Shown here: piece after piece, positions 1 through 7,934 of the stretch
Layout: each line of letters starts with the position of its first letter
How positions within the stretch are numbered: position 1 is the stretch's first letter
Source: an archaeon
GTDB taxonomy: Archaea; Asgardarchaeota; Thorarchaeia; Thorarchaeales; Thorarchaeaceae
Reading direction: 5' to 3'
Assembly: GCA_024276825.1 (NCBI GenBank)
Contig: JAJRWI010000062.1
Span: forward strand, 1-57,736
Length of the DNA stretch: 57,736 nt
Translations under genes and position numbers: made by a program
Notes under the pieces: model-generated
What the model saw: only the letters and a program-made list of their open reading frames with translations
What the model was told of the DNA's origin: nothing
Databases searched by the model: none

Positions 1-381
1 GACATTGTGGCAACCTACGACCGTCTTGAGAGAGTCTATTATGCTATGAAAGAAGCAATGGAGAATGCTGATGCCATTGTACTGGCGCATTTCTCACACA
101 TGTACCAAAATGGCGGAAGTATCTATATGATATTTTATACTGCGCAGCCTGATGCTGAAACCGCTTGGCAGACCTACAGGAGGATATGGGATGCTGGCAT
201 TGAGGCTTGCCTTCGCGAGGGCGGCACAATGAGCCATCAACATGGGGTGGGCCTATCAAGAACAACTTACAATGAGAAAGAGTGGGGCAATGCATTTCAA
301 GTACTGAAGATGATCAAGGATGTGCTTGACCCGAATGGGATAATGAACCCTGGCAAGATGGGTCTGGGGAGGAGAGTATGA
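1..381 (+). CDS. FAD-linked 2-hydroxyacid dehydrogenase (GlcD/AGPS-like), 3' end
   Basis: Only the last 126 residues are in the window; the frame is open to base 1, so the 5' end is missing. The visible part is the C-terminal substrate/FAD domain of the FAD_binding_4 oxidase family (GlcD, D-lactate dehydrogenase, alkyl-DHAP synthase). It shows the GGTMSHQHGVG segment that supplies the active-site histidine and the closing LDPNGIMNPGKMG signature. The stop overlaps the start of the Fe-S partner gene (ATGA at 378-381), so the two are translationally coupled. Family knowledge suggests oxidation of a 2-hydroxyacid such as lactate or glycolate with electrons passed to the Fe-S subunit; the substrate cannot be read here. 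Confidence 0.85.
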   Translation, partial: DIVATYDRLERVYYAMKEAMENADAIVLAHFSHMYQNGGSIYMIFYTAQPDAETAWQTYRRIWDAGIEACLREGGTMSHQHGVGLSRTTYNEKEWGNAFQVLKMIKDVLDPNGIMNPGKMGLGRRV

Positions 382-1481
382 TGGACACTAATGAAATAAT
401 TGAACAGACAAGGATGTGTGCTGCCTGTCCAAAGCTCTGCAGGCATGTGTGTCCTACTTTCTTGGCTTGGCGTTCAGACTCGCCTACTCCTCATGGTCGA
501 GCATTATTGATCTATCAGCAACTCAAGGGTATTAGAGAGATAGATGAGCGGGGAGTCGAGGTCATCTATCAATGCCTTGAGTGCAGCAACTGTCTGACCT
601 ATTGCCTTCCAGAGATTGATATTGCAACAATTGTTGAGCAGTTTCGTAAGAGTCTGGTAAGTGAAAAGAGATTTCCTGAGAGGTTGAACTTTTTGAGGAG
701 ATCAATCGAGAAGGATTACAACCCCTTTGATGAGCCACATTCTAAGCGTAGAGAATGGGTAGGGAGAACCCCACTCAGCAATGGGAGGGTACTGTACTTT
801 GTTGGTTGCACGGCATCATATAGGGAGAAGACAATTGCAAGGGACACAGTGTCAGTCTTGAGTGATCTCGGGCTGAATGTAAGACTAATGTCAGATGAGC
901 GTTGTTGTGGGTCTCCATTATTCAGGACTGGTTTTGCCGATGATGCTCTCAGACTTGCAAAGAGCAATGTCAAAGAGATTAACAACATGGACATTGATGA
1001 GATTGTAGTCACCTGTCCTGGTTGCTACAGAGTCTTAACACAGGATTATCCTGACCATGGACTGGTGATTGAGAAGCCAGTAAAGCACATCACACAGCTA
1101 TTGATGGAACATAAGGAGGGGTTACCAAAATCATCATCAAGAATAACTATCACATATCATGATCCCTGCCATCTTGGAAGACATAGTGGCATTTATGAAG
1201 AACCACGAGAGATAATCAGGTATGTGAGTGGGAATGATGTTGCTGAGATGCTTCGAAACCGGGAGAATGCAATGTGCTGTGGAAATGGAGCTGGACTCAG
1301 AACATTGTTCAAGGAGGGGGCTCGTGCGATTGCGAATGAGAGGATTAAACAGGCAGTCCAGACCGGTGCACAGTATTTGGTGACTTCATGCCCGTTCTGC
1401 AAGAACATGTTGGATTCTCAAGCTGATGACAAAATTATGGTCCTGGACCTTCCCGAGTTCTTGAGAAGAATTATGAAGTAG
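378..1481 (+). CDS. Fe-S oxidoreductase subunit, GlcF/HdrD-like (CCG domains)
   Basis: 367 residues. Two [4Fe-4S] ferredoxin-type motifs lie in the N-terminal part (Cys 14/17/21/25 and 66/69/72/76). Two cysteine-rich CCG domains follow: a CCGSPL segment near residue 176, HDPCHLG near 261, CCGNGAG near 300 and CPFCKN near 337. This is the architecture of GlcF, LldE and the HdrD C-terminal part. GGAGGAG precedes the start, and the ATG overlaps the stop of the FAD-oxidase gene. It most likely takes electrons from that flavoprotein and passes them to a quinone, disulfide or soluble carrier. No membrane segment is present. Confidence 0.88.
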   Translation: MMDTNEIIEQTRMCAACPKLCRHVCPTFLAWRSDSPTPHGRALLIYQQLKGIREIDERGVEVIYQCLECSNCLTYCLPEIDIATIVEQFRKSLVSEKRFPERLNFLRRSIEKDYNPFDEPHSKRREWVGRTPLSNGRVLYFVGCTASYREKTIARDTVSVLSDLGLNVRLMSDERCCGSPLFRTGFADDALRLAKSNVKEINNMDIDEIVVTCPGCYRVLTQDYPDHGLVIEKPVKHITQLLMEHKEGLPKSSSRITITYHDPCHLGRHSGIYEEPREIIRYVSGNDVAEMLRNRENAMCCGNGAGLRTLFKEGARAIANERIKQAVQTGAQYLVTSCPFCKNMLDSQADDKIMVLDLPEFLRRIMK

Positions 1482-1516
1482 ACTAAAAATAACAAATGCC
1501 TGAATAAAAATGAGTT

Positions 1517-1535
1517 GACCCCGATGAACGGGGTC
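1517..1535 (+). terminator. Hairpin between convergent genes
   Basis: GACCCC at 1517-1522 pairs perfectly with GGGGTC at 1530-1535 around a 7-base loop, extended by T-A and T-G pairs. It lies in the 64-base gap between the convergent Fe-S subunit and enoyl-CoA hydratase genes. It is probably a transcription end signal, though no long T tract follows. Confidence 0.4.
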
Positions 1536-1545
1536 GATAATCAAA

Positions 1546-2358
1546 CTACTCTCCAGTAAACTTGCCACGTCTCTTCTCAAGAACTGCTGCAATACCCTCT
1601 CCGAGATCCTTTGTCTTGAAACATTCTACAGCAGCTTTGACTTCGAACTTGAGGTTATCATCATAGTCTTCCTCAAAGGCCATATGGGTTGCCTGTTTGG
1701 CCCATTTGAGTGCAATAGGAGCATTGCCACCCAGCTTTGCACCATACCACATTGCCTGACTCATCAGTTCATCGGGTGAAACAACCTTGCTGACAAGACC
1801 ACATTCGAGTGCTTCCTGAGCTGTGAGTTGACCTCCAGTAAGGACAAGTTCGAGTGCCTTGCCAAGACCTACAATTCGTGGCAGTCGCATGCATCCGCCC
1901 CAAGCAGGAATCAGACCAAGGCTGACTTCAGGAGTTCCAATCTTTGCTTCCGTGTCGCAGATTCTTATGTCACAGGCCAATGCAATCTCGGTGCCACCAC
2001 CAAGACAGAGACCATGAATTGCTGCAATCACAGGCTTGCTCAGTTTCGCGATCTTATCAATCACCTTTTGACCCTGTTCAATGAGATCCTTCACCTCATC
2101 AGGCTTTCCAAGAAAGCCCTGTGCCATCTTAAGGTCAGCACCAGTACAGAAGACTTTTGGATGTGCCGAGGCAAGCACAATTGTTCGAACATCAGGGTCA
2201 TTCTCAGCCTCGGTTAGAGCAGCATCAAGATCTTTAATAAACTGGTCATTGATAGCGTTTAGAGCATCAACCCTGTTGAACTTGATGACAGCGACATTCT
2301 TCACGGGTGAGAGAAATGAACCTTCCTTGCTGTACAGCATTGTTTCATATTCGCCCAT
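1546..2358 (-). CDS. Enoyl-CoA hydratase/isomerase (crotonase family)
   Basis: 270 residues from the ATG at 2358, chosen because GGAAGGTG lies just upstream; an upstream ATG would add 13 non-homologous residues. Crotonase signatures are present: the oxyanion-hole segment FCTGADLK, HGLCLGGGTEIALACD with the first catalytic Glu, and GTPEVSLGLIPAWGG with the second. It should hydrate 2-enoyl-CoA to 3-hydroxyacyl-CoA. It lies downstream of the 3-hydroxyacyl-CoA dehydrogenase gene on the same strand, the next step of beta-oxidation or butyrate-type metabolism. A strong hairpin with a T run separates the two, so it probably has its own promoter. Confidence 0.92.
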   Translation of the reverse strand: MGEYETMLYSKEGSFLSPVKNVAVIKFNRVDALNAINDQFIKDLDAALTEAENDPDVRTIVLASAHPKVFCTGADLKMAQGFLGKPDEVKDLIEQGQKVIDKIAKLSKPVIAAIHGLCLGGGTEIALACDIRICDTEAKIGTPEVSLGLIPAWGGCMRLPRIVGLGKALELVLTGGQLTAQEALECGLVSKVVSPDELMSQAMWYGAKLGGNAPIALKWAKQATHMAFEEDYDDNLKFEVKAAVECFKTKDLGEGIAAVLEKRRGKFTGE

Positions 2359-2435
2359 TATATACACCTTCCATTGGAATCTAAATATGCAGTGCAAATC
2401 GGTTCTTAAAATCTATTCCCTCATAAAAGTTGCTG

Positions 2436-2467
2436 AAAAAAGGGGAGATGGTAGCACACGGCTACCA
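2436..2467 (-). terminator. Hairpin plus T-run terminator after the hydroxyacyl-CoA dehydrogenase gene
   Basis: On the minus strand a perfect 7-bp stem (TGGTAGC with GCTACCA, 2449-2455 and 2461-2467) is followed by a six-T run (2436-2441). It starts 9 bases after the dehydrogenase stop codon. This resembles an intrinsic terminator and would uncouple the enoyl-CoA hydratase gene. Confidence 0.6.
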
Positions 2468-2475
2468 GTTATGTT

Positions 2476-3600
2476 CTATTGCAGCATCTTGGGAACGCTA
2501 TAGCATTCACCATGTTCCTCATAGAGCTTTGTAATCTCCTCACGGACTTTGTCAAGACCAATTCGCTCAGCCATCTCAAAGGGTCCTTCTGGGAAGTTTG
2601 CGCCCAGCTTCATGGCCAGATCAATGTCCTCCCTTGTTGCAATTCCATCATCAACGAGGATCATTGCCTCTCTGATGACAGGCATTGATATACGGGTCAC
2701 GATCCAGTATGGGTCCACGCCTTTTGGAGGCTCGGTTTCTTGCGATGCTCCAGTGTAGTCATAGAAGCCCTTCTTTGACTTGGTGCCAATAGCACCGGAG
2801 TCGACGAGCTTCTTCAGAGAGTCGGGAGGTTTAAAGCAGTCACCAAGTTCACGATAGAGTGTGCTCATTGCATGATATGCGATGTCTAGGCCGACAAAGT
2901 CACCAAGCGTGAATGGGCCGGCTGGGAATTTCGCATGCACACTCATGGCTGTATCAATCTCTTCTTTTGTTGCAACCCCCTGCTCGTATAGGAGGATGGC
3001 CTCTCTTAGGACAGGCATGAGAATCCTATTCACAATGAATCCAGGGCTGTTCTTTGCTTTGACACAGATCTTGCCCTGCTTCTCACCAACTGCAATTGCA
3101 GTGGCTATTGTGTCTTCACTCGTCTTTTCTCCAATGACTACCTCAAGCAGCTTCATGGCAGCGACTGGTGAGAAGTAATGCATGCCAATGAACTTTTCAG
3201 ACCTGCTGGTTGCTGATGCCAGCTCATCAATGCTGAGCGAGGACGTGTTCGTTGCGAGGATTGTGTGTGAGGGAGCAACAGCGTCAATTGCAGCAAAGAC
3301 CTTCTTCTTCACCTCCATGTTCTCGAAGATTGCCTCAATCACAAGGTCTGCATCCTTCACTGCCTCTTCATTACTTGTGCCGTATTTGATGCGGCTCATA
3401 AGGCCCTCAGCCTCAGTCATTGAGATCTTGCCCTTATCAATGCCAGTCATGACGTCGTTTCTAATGCGCTCCATTCCTGCTTCAACAGCAGCATCATTGA
3501 TATCGACCATGTGCACTTCAAACCCGTTCCATGCTGAAACATAGGTTATGCCAGATCCCATGAGTCCAGCACCAATGACGGCGATTCTTTTCACATCCAT
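2476..3600 (-). CDS. 3-hydroxyacyl-CoA dehydrogenase with duplicated C-terminal domain
   Basis: 374 residues, longer than the usual 280-290 of HbdA/PaaH enzymes. The N-terminal NAD-binding Rossmann domain starts with IAVIGAGLMGSG. Catalytic motifs TNTSSLS and HYFSP are present, then the 3HCDH C-terminal domain from NSPGFIVNRILMP. After a GFYDY segment, where short family members end, a second divergent copy of the C-terminal domain follows (about 290-374, ISMPVIREA and NFPEGPFEMAERIG). One chain thus carries the two helical domains that dimers of single-domain enzymes provide. Role: NAD-dependent oxidation of 3-hydroxyacyl-CoA. It is 12 bases downstream of the SCP2-like gene. Confidence 0.92.
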   Translation of the reverse strand: MDVKRIAVIGAGLMGSGITYVSAWNGFEVHMVDINDAAVEAGMERIRNDVMTGIDKGKISMTEAEGLMSRIKYGTSNEEAVKDADLVIEAIFENMEVKKKVFAAIDAVAPSHTILATNTSSLSIDELASATSRSEKFIGMHYFSPVAAMKLLEVVIGEKTSEDTIATAIAVGEKQGKICVKAKNSPGFIVNRILMPVLREAILLYEQGVATKEEIDTAMSVHAKFPAGPFTLGDFVGLDIAYHAMSTLYRELGDCFKPPDSLKKLVDSGAIGTKSKKGFYDYTGASQETEPPKGVDPYWIVTRISMPVIREAMILVDDGIATREDIDLAMKLGANFPEGPFEMAERIGLDKVREEITKLYEEHGECYSVPKMLQ

Positions 3601-3612
3601 GATGTGGACCTC

Positions 3613-3975
3613 CTAGAGTGACATCATTGCTTGCAATATCAGATTGGCCAGTGGATCACTCTCATGAGCATTGCCAATGACTTCAAGCTCCCCAGACTTC
3701 ATCACTTGTTTGAAGGGAGTTTCACCGGTAAATATGCCCATCAGAGTTGCAACAGATGCCTTGTAAATAACATCAGGGCTTGGGTAGATTCCCTCTCTCA
3801 CTTCCATGAATGGCTCGTGGGGCGTTATCACAACATACTTGTTGCCTTCATCTGTGATGACCTGCAAGATCTTGCCATAATAGTGACCAACCCAGTTCTT
3901 TACAAAACTCTGAAGGTCTTCCTTCTCATGAATCTTGCTCTTTAGAAACTGGAAGAATTCATCTAACTGTGACAT
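3613..3975 (-). CDS. SCP2 sterol-transfer domain protein
   Basis: 120 residues from the ATG at 3975, which sits 7 bases after GGAGG; longer starts lack such a site. The single SCP2 domain is recognisable from MEVREGIYPSPDVIYKAS, the TLMGIFTGET helix and the GELEVIGN strand. SCP2 domains bind lipids or fatty acyl-CoA in a hydrophobic tunnel. Its place directly before the hydroxyacyl-CoA dehydrogenase suggests it shuttles acyl substrates for that pathway (inference). It is part of a compact minus-strand operon starting at the nitroreductase. Confidence 0.82.
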   Translation of the reverse strand: MSQLDEFFQFLKSKIHEKEDLQSFVKNWVGHYYGKILQVITDEGNKYVVITPHEPFMEVREGIYPSPDVIYKASVATLMGIFTGETPFKQVMKSGELEVIGNAHESDPLANLILQAMMSL

Positions 3976-3977
3976 CT

Positions 3978-4250
3978 TCATTCCTCCTTTGCAATCCAAT
4001 CATCCACAGCCTCTTGCATGGCCTCGTCGACGGATGATGCCCAGATATTTCCCTTCCGCTTTCTCACAGCCTCAAGGAACTTGTCGTACTTCTCGCCATC
4101 CATCAGCACCACAACTCGACCCTTTCTATCGTTGATGAAGGCCTGATGTATCATCTTCTTGGAGGTCCAGTATTCATGCTCTATATCGCCTTCCTTGAGA
4201 CGCGGATAGAAGGGCCATTCTCCAGTAGGATGTTTTCTAAACTTCGCCAT
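3978..4250 (-). CDS. Small conserved-looking protein of unknown function
   Basis: 90 residues; not recognised. It is charged, with a Trp/Tyr-rich first third (GEWPFYPRLK, EHEYWTS) and an amphipathic acidic C-terminus (SVDEAMQEAVDDWIAKEE). No signal peptide, membrane segment or cysteine motif is visible. It ends 2 bases before the SCP2 start codon and starts immediately after the stop of the upstream small gene, so it is surely co-transcribed with both. A helper of the lipid/acyl-CoA operon is possible but unproven. Confidence 0.7.
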   Translation of the reverse strand: MAKFRKHPTGEWPFYPRLKEGDIEHEYWTSKKMIHQAFINDRKGRVVVLMDGEKYDKFLEAVRKRKGNIWASSVDEAMQEAVDDWIAKEE

Positions 4251-4508
4251 TTATTCCAACCTCCATTTTGCTACAAGGTCTCCTGTGGCTTCAAGAAATC
4301 CTGGCTTGAAAGGCCATTGAACCACATATCTGAGTCCTTTTACACCATCCTTTTCTCCCTTTGACCAGCGACCAGTGTACACACGGGCACCAGTGTTGTT
4401 CACGAACTCATGTATGACAACCTCAATCAAACCCTCCGGTTTGAGGTTGGCCTCATCTGCTAATTCCTTTAGCTTCTTCATTGTAGCATCATCAAAATTG
4501 ACTTCCAT
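4251..4508 (-). CDS. Small protein of unknown function, helical N-terminus
   Basis: 85 residues; not recognised. It begins with an amphipathic stretch MEVNFDDATMKKLKELAD followed by KPEGLIEVVIHEFV, which loosely recalls a ribbon-helix-helix fold. The second half is aromatic-rich (RYVVQWPFKPGFLEAT). It abuts the next gene with no gap and follows the nitroreductase by 6 bases, within one operon. The pairing with the 90-residue downstream protein suggests a small two-component complex (inference). Confidence 0.68.
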   Translation of the reverse strand: MEVNFDDATMKKLKELADEANLKPEGLIEVVIHEFVNNTGARVYTGRWSKGEKDGVKGLRYVVQWPFKPGFLEATGDLVAKWRLE

Positions 4509-4514
4509 TTTGCA

Positions 4515-5276
4515 TCACTCCTTCTTCTTGAAAGCCATGCGCTTGTAGGGAACACCCCAGCGCTCCTCATACATGAGCCCTTCAAGTGGTACTCTGCTTG
4601 GACCTAATGCTCGTGGGGATTCACGCACACCAATACAGAATGCAGTTAGAGGGGTCCAGATTGGAGGAATCCCAAGTCTGTCACGGATTAGTTCAGCATG
4701 GCGGGGATCTGAGCAGACAAGGGCCTCGTAGCCACAGCCATAGCCAAGTTCTGTCGCAACCAGCCACATATTCTGCACTGCCATTCCTGCAACCACTGAG
4801 CCAAAGAGCTGGTTAGGATACATGTATCCAGCATCATGCCAGCTCTCACTTGCACAGACAATGATCACAGCATCACTCTTTTCAGGGTATCTGAATAGTT
4901 TGCCATCCCTCATTCGCGCATAGACAGCAGCTCTATAAGGATCGTTGATGAACCAATTTCTACCAGAAGTGAGTTCAAAGGGCGCTCCTCCGAACGCGGT
5001 TTCTGCCATCTCTTGAGCGATGTCAGCCAGAAACTCCTTGGTTTCCTGGTCATCCCTGATAACAATAAAGCGGATCATCAGCATGTTCTCAGGACTGGGA
5101 GCATGTCTGGCAGCATCCAAAATCAACTCAATGTGTTCATCCGGTATCTTTTCGCCGGTAAACTCTCGAATTGATCTTCTGGCCCTGATGAGATCAATCG
5201 CACTCATCTTTTCAGCAGTCTGTGAACCTGCCTTGGGCGTTGATTTGTCTTTTGATTCTGCAGCACTTCCTGCCAT
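4515..5276 (-). CDS. Nitroreductase-family FMN oxidoreductase
   Basis: 253 residues. A hydrophilic Ser/Ala/Lys-rich leader of about 24 residues precedes the nitroreductase fold. The fold starts with DLIRARRSIREFTGEKI, the FMN-binding Arg cluster, followed by ILDAARHAPSPENM and a central hydrophobic helix VAGMAVQNMWLVATELGYG. It would use NAD(P)H and FMN to reduce nitro, quinone or enone substrates. It is the first gene of the minus-strand operon running to the hydroxyacyl-CoA dehydrogenase, so an acyl-CoA-related reduction is possible. A GAGGTAT site precedes the start; M24 is an alternative. Confidence 0.88.
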   Translation of the reverse strand: MAGSAAESKDKSTPKAGSQTAEKMSAIDLIRARRSIREFTGEKIPDEHIELILDAARHAPSPENMLMIRFIVIRDDQETKEFLADIAQEMAETAFGGAPFELTSGRNWFINDPYRAAVYARMRDGKLFRYPEKSDAVIIVCASESWHDAGYMYPNQLFGSVVAGMAVQNMWLVATELGYGCGYEALVCSDPRHAELIRDRLGIPPIWTPLTAFCIGVRESPRALGPSRVPLEGLMYEERWGVPYKRMAFKKKE

Positions 5277-5362
5277 TGATATACCTCATTTTGCTATTTT
5301 TCAAGCAATAAAGAGGAATATCTCACGCATTTATCCTTTACGAGAGACTTACTTCTCATGAC

Positions 5363-6169
5363 CTATATGGACTCTATATTGGCAGGTTCGGTTTCAGTCC
5401 ACTCAGACGGAATGCCCGAGTAGAAAAACAAGTATGCCATAATCAGAAGGAATCCAAAGGGGGTACTTGGGATCGTAAACAGTGCAGCCCCAGAAACGAA
5501 TAAGACTATGGATATCAATTTTCCATGAGTCCCCAATGCAAGTTCCTTCTCAAGCATCCATAGCACAATGCCAGTGAATGTGAGTAGTATTCCAGCAAGA
5601 AGGCTTTGAGTGACCACAGCAAGAGTGAAATCGGGCATCGCATAGTACATTATGGTATGATATGTTGGGTCACGAAATTCCAGATCTGGTCCATTGACAA
5701 ATATTATGTACGAAATATATGCAAGGTTAAGGCTTAGAGCAATTGAGAGTATTGATCCCCAGAATGCCCAGTTCTCAGTGTAATTCTTGGCAAAACCATA
5801 GTACCCAAATGCCATTAGTAAGAAGCCAATGGAAAGACCAACATACGCATATGCTGGGCCAAGATAATCAATGTCATATCGTAAGTAGTAGAATATTGGG
5901 ATTCCCACAGCATTCTCTGGAGTCCAGACCATTGCCGTGAGTATCAATGGGAGTTGGCTCAGAGCACCAATAATCGTACCAATAAAACCAATCCAGAAAT
6001 ACTTGGCATCAAACCCCTCAATCCGTTTCTTTACCGTAGTCTTTGTACATTCAGCATGACAATACCAGCCTTGATACTTGATCACCTCTCGACCAGCAAG
6101 GGGCTCACCACAAAGAATGCAAGTAGCGGCAGGCTCATCATCCCGATTAGAATCAGTTGAGTCATTCAT
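5363..6169 (-). CDS. Polytopic membrane protein with N-terminal zinc-binding module
   Basis: 268 residues. Residues about 17-41 hold a Cys/His module (CILCGEPLAG, then YCHAEC) like a LIM or zinc ribbon. Six hydrophobic segments follow, beginning with YFWIGFIGTIIGALSQLPLI and ending with FGFLLIMAYLFFYSGIP. The layout suggests a cytosolic metal-binding head on a membrane bundle. No enzymatic motif is recognised. It stands alone: its start faces a long gap, and the nitroreductase operon starts downstream of it after an 86-base gap. Confidence 0.78.
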   Translation of the reverse strand: MNDSTDSNRDDEPAATCILCGEPLAGREVIKYQGWYCHAECTKTTVKKRIEGFDAKYFWIGFIGTIIGALSQLPLILTAMVWTPENAVGIPIFYYLRYDIDYLGPAYAYVGLSIGFLLMAFGYYGFAKNYTENWAFWGSILSIALSLNLAYISYIIFVNGPDLEFRDPTYHTIMYYAMPDFTLAVVTQSLLAGILLTFTGIVLWMLEKELALGTHGKLISIVLFVSGAALFTIPSTPFGFLLIMAYLFFYSGIPSEWTETEPANIESI

Positions 6170-6397
6170 TAGTGAGATATCAACCTCGAAGTGAACTATA
6201 GATTATAAACAGATATGTTTTTCTTCATCTAATTGGGTACCATATTTTCTTCCATCATCATTTGAGCAGTTTTGACTCTGGCATTATTAGACTGTTAATA
6301 CAAGAATTCAGAAGGTCAACACTTGTCCAGCAGAGGTTTATTGGAGAACGGAGTGTCTTTCGCAGATGCAGAAAGCGGGAGTTTCTATGTTTTCTCC

Positions 6398-6405
6398 TTA
6401 TAAAG
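6398..6405 (+). promoter_or_regulatory. TATA box for the small RHH ORF pair
   Basis: TTATAAAG at 6398-6405 predicts a start near 6428, about 37 bases before the first small ORF. The 295-base stretch 6170-6464 otherwise shows no convincing coding region. Confidence 0.4.
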
Positions 6406-6464
6406 TATGTATTACTCACACACATATTACAATATGCTCTAGATTGCATCACGGTGATATTCCA

Positions 6465-6626
6465 ATGCGGCTTGTCAAGGCGCCTAAGAAGCTAGTGGAA
6501 TGCCTTGATCACTTGGTGAGCATTCATTGCAATATTCCATTTGACCGCAAAAGGGAACTCATCATAAACAGAGAGAGGAAAAGCAGGAGGAAAAAGAATG
6601 AAACTGGTAACACTTCATGTTCCTGA
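6465..6626 (+). CDS. Possible small basic protein overlapping the RHH gene
   Basis: 53 residues, too short for confident calling. The ATG at 6465 has GGTGAT 6 bases upstream, a good archaeal ribosome binding site, and follows a TATA box at a suitable distance. The first half (MRLVKAPKKLVECLDHLVS) resembles the start of the downstream ribbon-helix-helix protein; the tail is strongly basic (RERKSRRKKNE). It overlaps that gene's start by 29 bases in another frame. It may be a diverged RHH partner or a leader ORF. Confidence 0.42.
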   Translation: MRLVKAPKKLVECLDHLVSIHCNIPFDRKRELIINRERKSRRKKNETGNTSCS

Positions 6627-6738
6627 ACAGTATGTAGAAGGACTTGAGAAGCTTGTGGAGAGCAAGTTGTATCCCAATAGATCAGAAGCTATAAGAATAG
6701 CAATCAGGGATCTCTTGAAGCGAGAGTTGTGGGGCTAA
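6598..6738 (+). CDS. Ribbon-helix-helix (CopG-type) DNA-binding protein
   Basis: 46 residues, the minimal RHH size. The beta strand KLVTLHVPEQ is followed by helix VEGLEKLVES, the turn YPNRSEAI and helix RIAIRDLLKREL; NRSEAIR is the usual signature turn. GGAGG lies 7 bases before the ATG. RHH dimers insert the strand into the major groove, so this is probably a local transcriptional regulator. Targets are unknown; the Cys-motif paralogues just downstream or its own promoter are plausible. Confidence 0.82.
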   Translation: MKLVTLHVPEQYVEGLEKLVESKLYPNRSEAIRIAIRDLLKRELWG

Positions 6739-6750
6739 TTCGCGACTCTC

Positions 6751-6766
6751 GGCTCTTTTTCGAGCC
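6751..6766 (+). terminator. Hairpin with T-rich loop after the RHH gene
   Basis: GGCTC (6751-6755) pairs with GAGCC (6762-6766) around the loop TTTTTC, 13 bases after the RHH stop. It is a plausible short terminator, but the T run lies in the loop rather than after the stem. Confidence 0.35.
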
Positions 6767-6812
6767 AGATTCGTTAAAGAAATGTTGATATGCTATTTCA
6801 TAATAGCGTATA

Positions 6813-7853
6813 ATGCGATTTGCCATCACCCCGCCCAAACCGCTTCAGGATCGTGCTTCAATCGTGGGACCGAAGGTATTGACTAAAGAAACAGGGGCTC
6901 AAGTAATAAATGAACCAAGTACAACCCGGTTCCATATAATAAAGGGCTGTCCTTGCTATAAGGAGTTTGAAAATGAGAAAATCTGTATTAATAATGACAA
7001 TCTTATCTCAATCAGTCCAATAATGATAGACCCCACACTGTTCTCACAAATATTATCACTTGAGGACCTGAACGAGTACAAGAGTGATAGGCAGAGTATG
7101 TGCTATCTCACAATAGCACTAGATCGGGAAGAGAATGTAGTCTATTGTATTTGCAAAAACGAATTAATAATAATCAATCAAAGACATGTGAAAGCATCGG
7201 ACCTTGGTTCTGCGCTCAAATTCCTCGAACTCACCGGAGAAACCATGGATAATGCATTTTGTTCCACATGCATATACAAATACATAATTACAATGGGTGA
7301 TGTGTTTGAGGACATTATTTCAACAGATGAGCGTGAGAGAATAACTGTGGGATATATCAAGAATATTGCCAAAGAGACGCTCAGAACTATTGAGATCGAA
7401 GAGATTGATTTTAACGATTTGGAAGCAATGAGAGCACTAATTCAAAGAACTGTTCAGGCGATTGCACAACAAGTATTCGAATATGACATGTTAATTTCAA
7501 TTCATGAGAACAGTCTAGACCAGAGAATTGTGAATATGATAGATAAGTTGAAACAACTGTGCAAACTTAATGCATTGATGATGTTTCAAATCGAGTCAAT
7601 TATTGAACAAGCAGATCGGCAGGTGACCTATCGGCAGGTACAATATATGACTGAAGTAGCGAAAATGATTGCAATGATTAGTGAAGAGTCTGAATCAATG
7701 ATGGCAGAGTTTCAAGACAATGAAGAGTTTCTTATGGTGATGGACAAGATTGGAAACACATGCCTAAAAAGCCCAATCCAGAATGAGAAGAAATATACTG
7801 GCCTAATGAGGGTCTTGTCCAAGATTGGATTGTCATTGGTGTGCAATAAATAG
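6813..7853 (+). CDS. Cys-motif protein of unknown function, paralogue 1
   Basis: 346 residues; not recognised. It shares its architecture with the next gene: a GCPCYKEF...KICIN segment (about 49-64), a hydrophobic strand region containing MCYLTIALD and VVYCICKN, then CSTCIYKYIITMGDVFEDII, and a long helical C-terminal half. The conserved CPC, C and CxxC positions could bind a metal or cluster. No membrane segment or signal peptide is visible. The first 40 residues are Pro/Thr-rich and differ from the paralogue. The start is the first ATG, with no clear ribosome binding site, so the mRNA may be leaderless. Confidence 0.72.
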   Translation: MRFAITPPKPLQDRASIVGPKVLTKETGAQVINEPSTTRFHIIKGCPCYKEFENEKICINNDNLISISPIMIDPTLFSQILSLEDLNEYKSDRQSMCYLTIALDREENVVYCICKNELIIINQRHVKASDLGSALKFLELTGETMDNAFCSTCIYKYIITMGDVFEDIISTDERERITVGYIKNIAKETLRTIEIEEIDFNDLEAMRALIQRTVQAIAQQVFEYDMLISIHENSLDQRIVNMIDKLKQLCKLNALMMFQIESIIEQADRQVTYRQVQYMTEVAKMIAMISEESESMMAEFQDNEEFLMVMDKIGNTCLKSPIQNEKKYTGLMRVLSKIGLSLVCNK

Positions 7854-7934
7854 GCCTTTTTCGTCACAATATTTGTTTCTTGGATTGAGTAATGATTATA
7901 TTGATTAGATAGGATTAGAATTGGAGGGAATCTG

